Below, piece by piece: positions 59,212 to 64,000 of a DNA stretch of 64,000 nucleotides; within the stretch, counting starts at the first letter, position 1, and every line of letters begins with the position of its first letter. Source of the DNA: Eunapius fragilis (lineage: Eukaryota > Porifera > Demospongiae > Spongillida > Spongillidae); assembly GCA_963681505.1 (NCBI GenBank), contig OY811987.1, positions 1,633,066-1,697,065 of the forward strand, in the 5' to 3' direction. The position numbers and the translations under genes are program-made. The notes below the pieces were generated by a model. That model worked only from the letters and a program-made list of their open reading frames with translations. It made no database searches and had not been told where the DNA came from.

Positions 59212-59800
59212 CAGGAAGTAGCTCTGCGTTCAGGGACACACACACACTAACCCTACAACATACATCTTATCACACACATAGGATAAGGGTGGGGTAGCTA
59301 GAAAAGAACCGAGGAGGTTAAGGCTGCCGCTGGGCAGGAGGAGACGTCCCGAAAGCTAGCAAGGAGAGGCCGGAAGGAAAGCTACGCTTTCAAGAGGAAG
59401 GCCAACGAAATCCAGCACCGTTTCAATGAAGACGTAGAGGACAAGATGGATGAGGCAGAGGCGGCCGTCACCAAAGCGGAGCCCACAGCGGAAGGACGAG
59501 CGAAGGAGGCTCTGGGAAAGATAAAGGAGGCGTTGACTGAAGGTAGGCAGCTAATCGCCCACAGGCAGAACCTGCTAAAACTGGCCGACCGGTCCGAATA
59601 TGTGATGGTCAGTTGTAATATATAAGGAGGACGGTTTGGCGGATGATTCCGAAGACGAGAAAAGAATTGAAAAAGCAGAGCGGGCAGCAGAGAGGAGGGC
59701 GCAGGCCAAAAGGAGAAAGGAGACGGTGGTGGACGGAAGGAAGAGGGCGCCACATGGAAGGAAAATTGAAATGTGCCACGCCCTCTTTGACGGAACTGAA
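59212..59800 (+). mobile_element. Composite repeat with coiled-coil ORF, longer copy
   Basis: Starts with the same CAGGAAGTAGCTCTGCGTTC block as 36,735 and continues into ANEIQHRFNEDVEDKMDEAE, GKIKEALTEGRQLIAHRQN and LLKLADRSE. After a frame break comes DDSEDEKRIEKAERAAERRA. Charged, helical coiled-coil protein of a dispersed element; its superfamily is not certain. It contains the 21 bp missing at 36.9 kb. Confidence 0.6.
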
Positions 59801-60154
59801 AACATCTAGCACACTATCTTTTTAAAAGTAATATTCACACACTGTCTTAGCGCTTTCTTCCACATGTTTTATGAAGCAAATCATTCCGACAGCCAACATT
59901 TTTCGATTTTAAATTACCTTCTCCACTGAGCTAATGTATACGTATCTTCGTCAATTTTATATTGAGTGCACTCATCACTATTCTAGCTTCGTATACTTTT
60001 ACATTGTAATGTACTGAGTTAAGCAAAGCAGTGAATTAGTGGGCGCCGTGTTAAGATGTAAGATTTTCAAGCTCCATGAAATCGTTTCTCTAATTATACA
60101 TTGCATGGAAAATTAAAAAAAAAAAAAAAAAAACGAGCCTACGCGTGTGGATCG

Positions 60155-63100
60155 ATGGATTGGGCGACTTGCGTGATCTGCTTAAAAGGTGGCGGTGATC
60201 TCAGATGTCCAGAAGACTCGCTTCAGAGCAACGGATATGAAGTGTACACAAGCTTCCTAAAAATGGTAGACGTGTTTAAAGCTCTGAATGCATTACCAGT
60301 TGAGATAGATTTCAAAGGGAATGGTACGGCTGAAATATTTCACAGAAACCGAGCAAAATGGCACAAGTCTTGTCACCTTAAGTTTGCGCCCTCTAAACTA
60401 CACAGAATACGTGAAAGCTTAGCAGGCAAACGTACATGTAGTGATGAAGTCCCTCGGAAATCAAAGCGCCTAGCTACTTGTAGCGACATTAGCTCTTGTA
60501 TATTCTGTTTCAAAATGGATGGTAAGCTACATCAGTGTTCTACAATGAAGCTTGACACTGAACTCTGATATATGGCTACAGAACTCAATGATACAACATT
60601 GCTGGCTAGAATTTCAGGGGGGATATAGTTGCCATTGAAGAAGCCAAATATCACATTGAGTGCCTGGTTAAGTACAAGAATTCTTTCAGAAGTGCACAGA
60701 GAGCAGCAGCTAGTCAGTGCAGTAAAAAGGGTGAAAACAGATGCCTGCAGGCTTTGGTGTTTGCAGAGGTTGTAGCTTATATTGAAAATGAAGTGGAAAA
60801 TGGAACTAACATCTTTAAGCTTTCTGAACTGCATATATGATATATGAAAACCGTCTGCAGAGTGTTGGAATTACCATAACAGTTAATAAGACCAGATTCA
60901 AATCACAACTGGCAGCCCATTTTTCTGATTCTTGCCAGGAAACATCAGATGGAAGGAATACTTTGCTAGTGTTTAATGATGGTTTTCAGAAACTCCTGTT
61001 GGATGCCATGGCAAACAGAGATATTGAATCTGAGGCAATTTCTATGACAAAATTAGTAAAGACAATCAGAAAGGATATGCTTGATTGGGCCGAATATGAG
61101 TTCAATGGAAAATTCCCACCAGGATGTCAAGAAATGTCTGTACCAGCAAGTCTAAAAGCTCTTGTTGCTATGCTGCTAAATGGATGTAATGTGCAAAACC
61201 AAGAAACTGTGCTATCTCAGCCATGTCTTACTATTGCGCAGTTGATATTCTTTAATATGAAGAACAGGCCCTCACAGGGAGCTACTGAAAGGCATGTGAA
61301 ACATCGTCAACCTCCACTTCCACTGTTTGTTGGCCTTAATGTTCACACAGAAACCAGAAGCAGAAAAAAGGTTAACACGCTATACAGTCTAGGCATCAGT
61401 GTCAGTTATCAATGTGTCATTGATTTGGAGAACTCCCTTGCTACAACAGTCTGCAAGCATTTTGAAGATGAAGGCTTGGTTTGCCCCCCAATACTGAGGA
61501 AAGGTCTTTTCACAGTTGGAGCTATGGATAATATTGATCATAATCCTTCATCTACATCAGCCCAGGGTTCTTTTCATGGTACAGGAATAAGTGTTTTTCA
61601 GTTCCCCACTAGTTCTAAAGCAGGACTATGCAGAGATCAATTAGTTTTTGACAAAGCACATGTTGAACACAAGATGCACTCCCTCCCTGATAAGTACATA
61701 ATGATTCCAGCAGTAGTTTGCAAATCTGTTGAGCTTTCTGTGCCTGAAATCAAGATTTCAGGCGTTCCAGTTGATTTTGAAGCCACCAAAGAAGAGAACA
61801 GGTGGATTGAGCATGCAATTCAGCTCATGCAGAAAGATGAATTACAAAAGAGTGACTCCATTTCATGGGCAGCATATTTCGCATCTCGTCAGCCAGAGAC
61901 TACTGATCCTGCAGCCCTGATCTCCCTGTTGCCTTTGTTTAACGAGAAAGCTGCAACATTTGCTATGATTAAGCATGGCATGGATATTCAGAGACAGATC
62001 ACTGCACATCTCAATCCTGGGCAGATTCCTGTTACAGCATTTGACCAGCCTTTGTTTGCACTAGCAAAATATGTGCAGTGGCAATTTCCTGACATCTATG
62101 GAGAGCAACATTATGTTGTGATGTTTGGTGGTCTGCACATTGAAATGGCCTTGTGGAACACAATTGGAGAACTTCTGGAGGACTCTGGCTGGACAAATGC
62201 TTTGTGTGAAGCAGCAGTGGCAAATCCAGGAACTGCTGACTCATTTTTGAAAGCATCACATTTGAGCAGGACAAGGCATTGTCACCAAATCACATCTCTT
62301 GCCTTATCAAAACTCCAGAAGGATGCCTGGCAGCTTAGAGTGGACATGGCAAATGAAACCTACATATCATTTGAGATGTGGAAAGAAACCATGATAAAGA
62401 AAAGTCCAACGTTTCATTTTTGGAATATTGTCATGAAATTTGAGATGCTGGTTCTTATGTTTATACGAGCACACAGAATCCGAGACTTTGCTTTATATGT
62501 CTATGCTTTAGATCCTCTAGCACCCTGGTTCTTTTCCTCGGATCGAACCAATTACTCAAGATGGATTCCAATTCATATTTGTGATATGAAATCACTGCCA
62601 GCAAGCATTAAAGAAGATTTCTCCAAATTCTGGGTACTTCCAAAGACAAAAAACAAGTTTTCCTGCATGCCACTTGACCAGGGGCATGAGCAGAATAATG
62701 AAATTGTGAAAGGATCTGGTGGGGCAGTGGGACTAACAGAGAATCTAGATGCATTTCGAAGATGGATGGTTGCAGGGCCTGAGCAGGCCCGACTCCTTTT
62801 AGATTTTGAAGCACAGTATTTAGAAAAAGAGACCTCTGTTGGCAAAAATCAGCATCATGAACAGAGTTTATCATGTCAGAAAACCTTCAAAACGCAAGTT
62901 ACAAGTTTATCTGATACTATATTGCAAAAATGGGAAACCCTTTTTTAGACGAATGCCCTGAGCTTCTGGTTTTAGATTCTCGGAATTGTGCTAATGAGGA
63001 TGTAGTTAATACTGTTAACACCATAGAGGAACTAGGCTTTGTTCAATACCAGAAGTATGATTCATGAAAGCATCAAGAAAAATAATTTGCCTCTTTTTAT

Positions 63101-64000
63101 GACTCGGACAAAGTTTATTCCAAAGAGCAAACAGCAAACAGCAAATCTGAAAAGTGACTGCAACCTCTTTGGGCAACTGTACATTGCCAGCATGTTTCAT
63201 GGTGGAAACCTTGAAGAATTTTTTTCACATGAAAATCATTCATGGCCTCCAGCTTTGTCTAACATCTATCTTCCAACAAAGAAATCAGACCTTCTTAACC
63301 AGCTAATCGTTCGAGATCCCGTCCAAGCTCCATTATTCTATAATGCCAAAATCTTTGATGGTGCAGCCATAGTGCATGCTCTACCCACACAACAAGTGTC
63401 CACCTTGGAGAATACGCAGATTATGTATTCATTCGTTGGATAGAGCAGCAGCTGCAGAATTGCAACAGAGTAGACATTGTGTGGGATATATACAAAGAGG
63501 ACAGTATCAAGGAATCTACCAGGGAAAAAAGAGGTAAAGGAATCAGATGGAAGGTAGGAGAGGGTGTCAAGATCCCTTCCAATTTTCAGGATTTTCTTAA
63601 GGACCCAAAGAACAAAGAGGAGCTTTTCAACCTGTTGACCGAAAAGGTTTCTAGTCACATGTATCAAGATGAAAAGATCGTCTACATTATATCCGGTTAG
63701 TGCCTTATAATATTAATGCAATTTAAAGAAATCCTTATTCTATTTATTTATATTGTAGGTCAGTCCACTCTGTGCAATGGCACTCCTCAGCATATGCTGC
63801 AATGTGATCACGAAGAAGCTGACACCAGAATGTGTATTCACTTTAAAGATGCTCTTGAGAAAGGTGCAAGGAATATTCTTATAAGAACAGTAGACACAGA
63901 TGTTGTTGTCATTCTGGTGGGTTTATTCTTCGCACTCCTTACAGAGTACCCTAGTTTTGAGCTATGGGTGGCCTTTGGCATGGGCAAAAGCTATCAGGAG
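60155..64000 (+). pseudogene. Large repeat-family protein gene (Cys-rich N-terminus, PIN-like C-terminal region), frameshifted, runs off window
   Basis: Multi-copy invertebrate gene family of unproven function, probably transposon-borne. It begins MDWATCVICLKGGGDLRCPE, a Cys motif, then AKWHKSCHLKF. The main open part, 60,837-62,948, includes HVKHRQPPLPLFVGLNVH, FTVGAMDNIDHNPSSTSAQG, PLDQGHEQNNEIVKGSGGAV and AFRRWMVAGPEQARLL. Downstream pieces read VDIVWDIYKEDSI, a 63-bp GT/AG intron (63,696-63,758), CDHEEADTRMCIHFKDALEK, RTVDTDVVVILV and ELWVAFGMGKS; the acidic EEAD and DTDV motifs resemble a PIN/FEN-type nuclease site (inference). Lesions: TGA near 60,566, an extra G in a G6 run near 60,622, two extra bases near 60,832, a one-base loss in an A5 run near 62,925, and shifts near 63,060 and 63,405. 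Confidence 0.7.

Overview
The window is animal genomic DNA. It has short spliced introns (about 50-80 bp) with GT/AG borders, eukaryotic RNA-processing genes, CA/GT microsatellites, long minisatellites and many DNA transposons. No bacterial operons, CRISPR arrays or phage genes were seen. Compact introns and the transposon mix fit a marine invertebrate, most likely a sponge; that taxon call is an inference from style, not proof.

Layout. 1-2,650 (minus): an ATE1-like arginyltransferase segment next to an armadillo-like repeat gene, both broken by small indels. 4,451-5,487 (plus): a 5'-truncated, stop-containing copy of TRPT1 (tRNA 2'-phosphotransferase), followed by small MITE-type elements and, at 6,613-8,970, a decayed non-LTR retrotransposon whose insertion site can be read against an uninterrupted copy of the target repeat at 5,027. 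12,001-20,425 (plus): a second TRPT1 gene whose reading frame is otherwise intact but whose exon 2 is interrupted by a complete 5.4-kb CACTA/EnSpm transposon (12,227-17,650) with inverted ends and a TTG target duplication. The transposon carries two divergent spliced genes. 21,535-31,799 (minus): a 17-exon poly(A) polymerase gene facing TRPT1 tail to tail. It keeps the PAP fold, RNA-binding region and basic nuclear-localisation-like motifs, but two of the three catalytic aspartates are replaced (Tyr and Phe), so it reads as a pseudoenzyme. Its 6.3-kb intron holds a hAT relic and a 2.9-kb minisatellite of about 79 units of 37 bp, each carrying a copy of the neighbouring exon's 5' splice site.

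31,018-40,617 and 40,818-50,416 are the same 9.6-kb sequence on either side of exactly 200 N. This is almost certainly an unmerged contig overlap, not a biological duplication. It holds the 5' end of the PAP gene, a perfect 132-bp-arm foldback element, hAT derivatives and zinc-ribbon transposase remnants.

50,417-60,150 has few recognisable genes: one possible spliced exon pair at 51,013-51,733, MITEs with 5-bp target duplications, a hAT fragment element and microsatellites. 60,155-64,000 (plus) is a large, multiply frameshifted member of a repeat-type gene family found in many invertebrate genomes, running off the window end.

Taken together, two RNA-processing genes (TRPT1 and a PAP-like gene) sit convergently in a region heavily remodelled by DNA transposons and tandem repeats.
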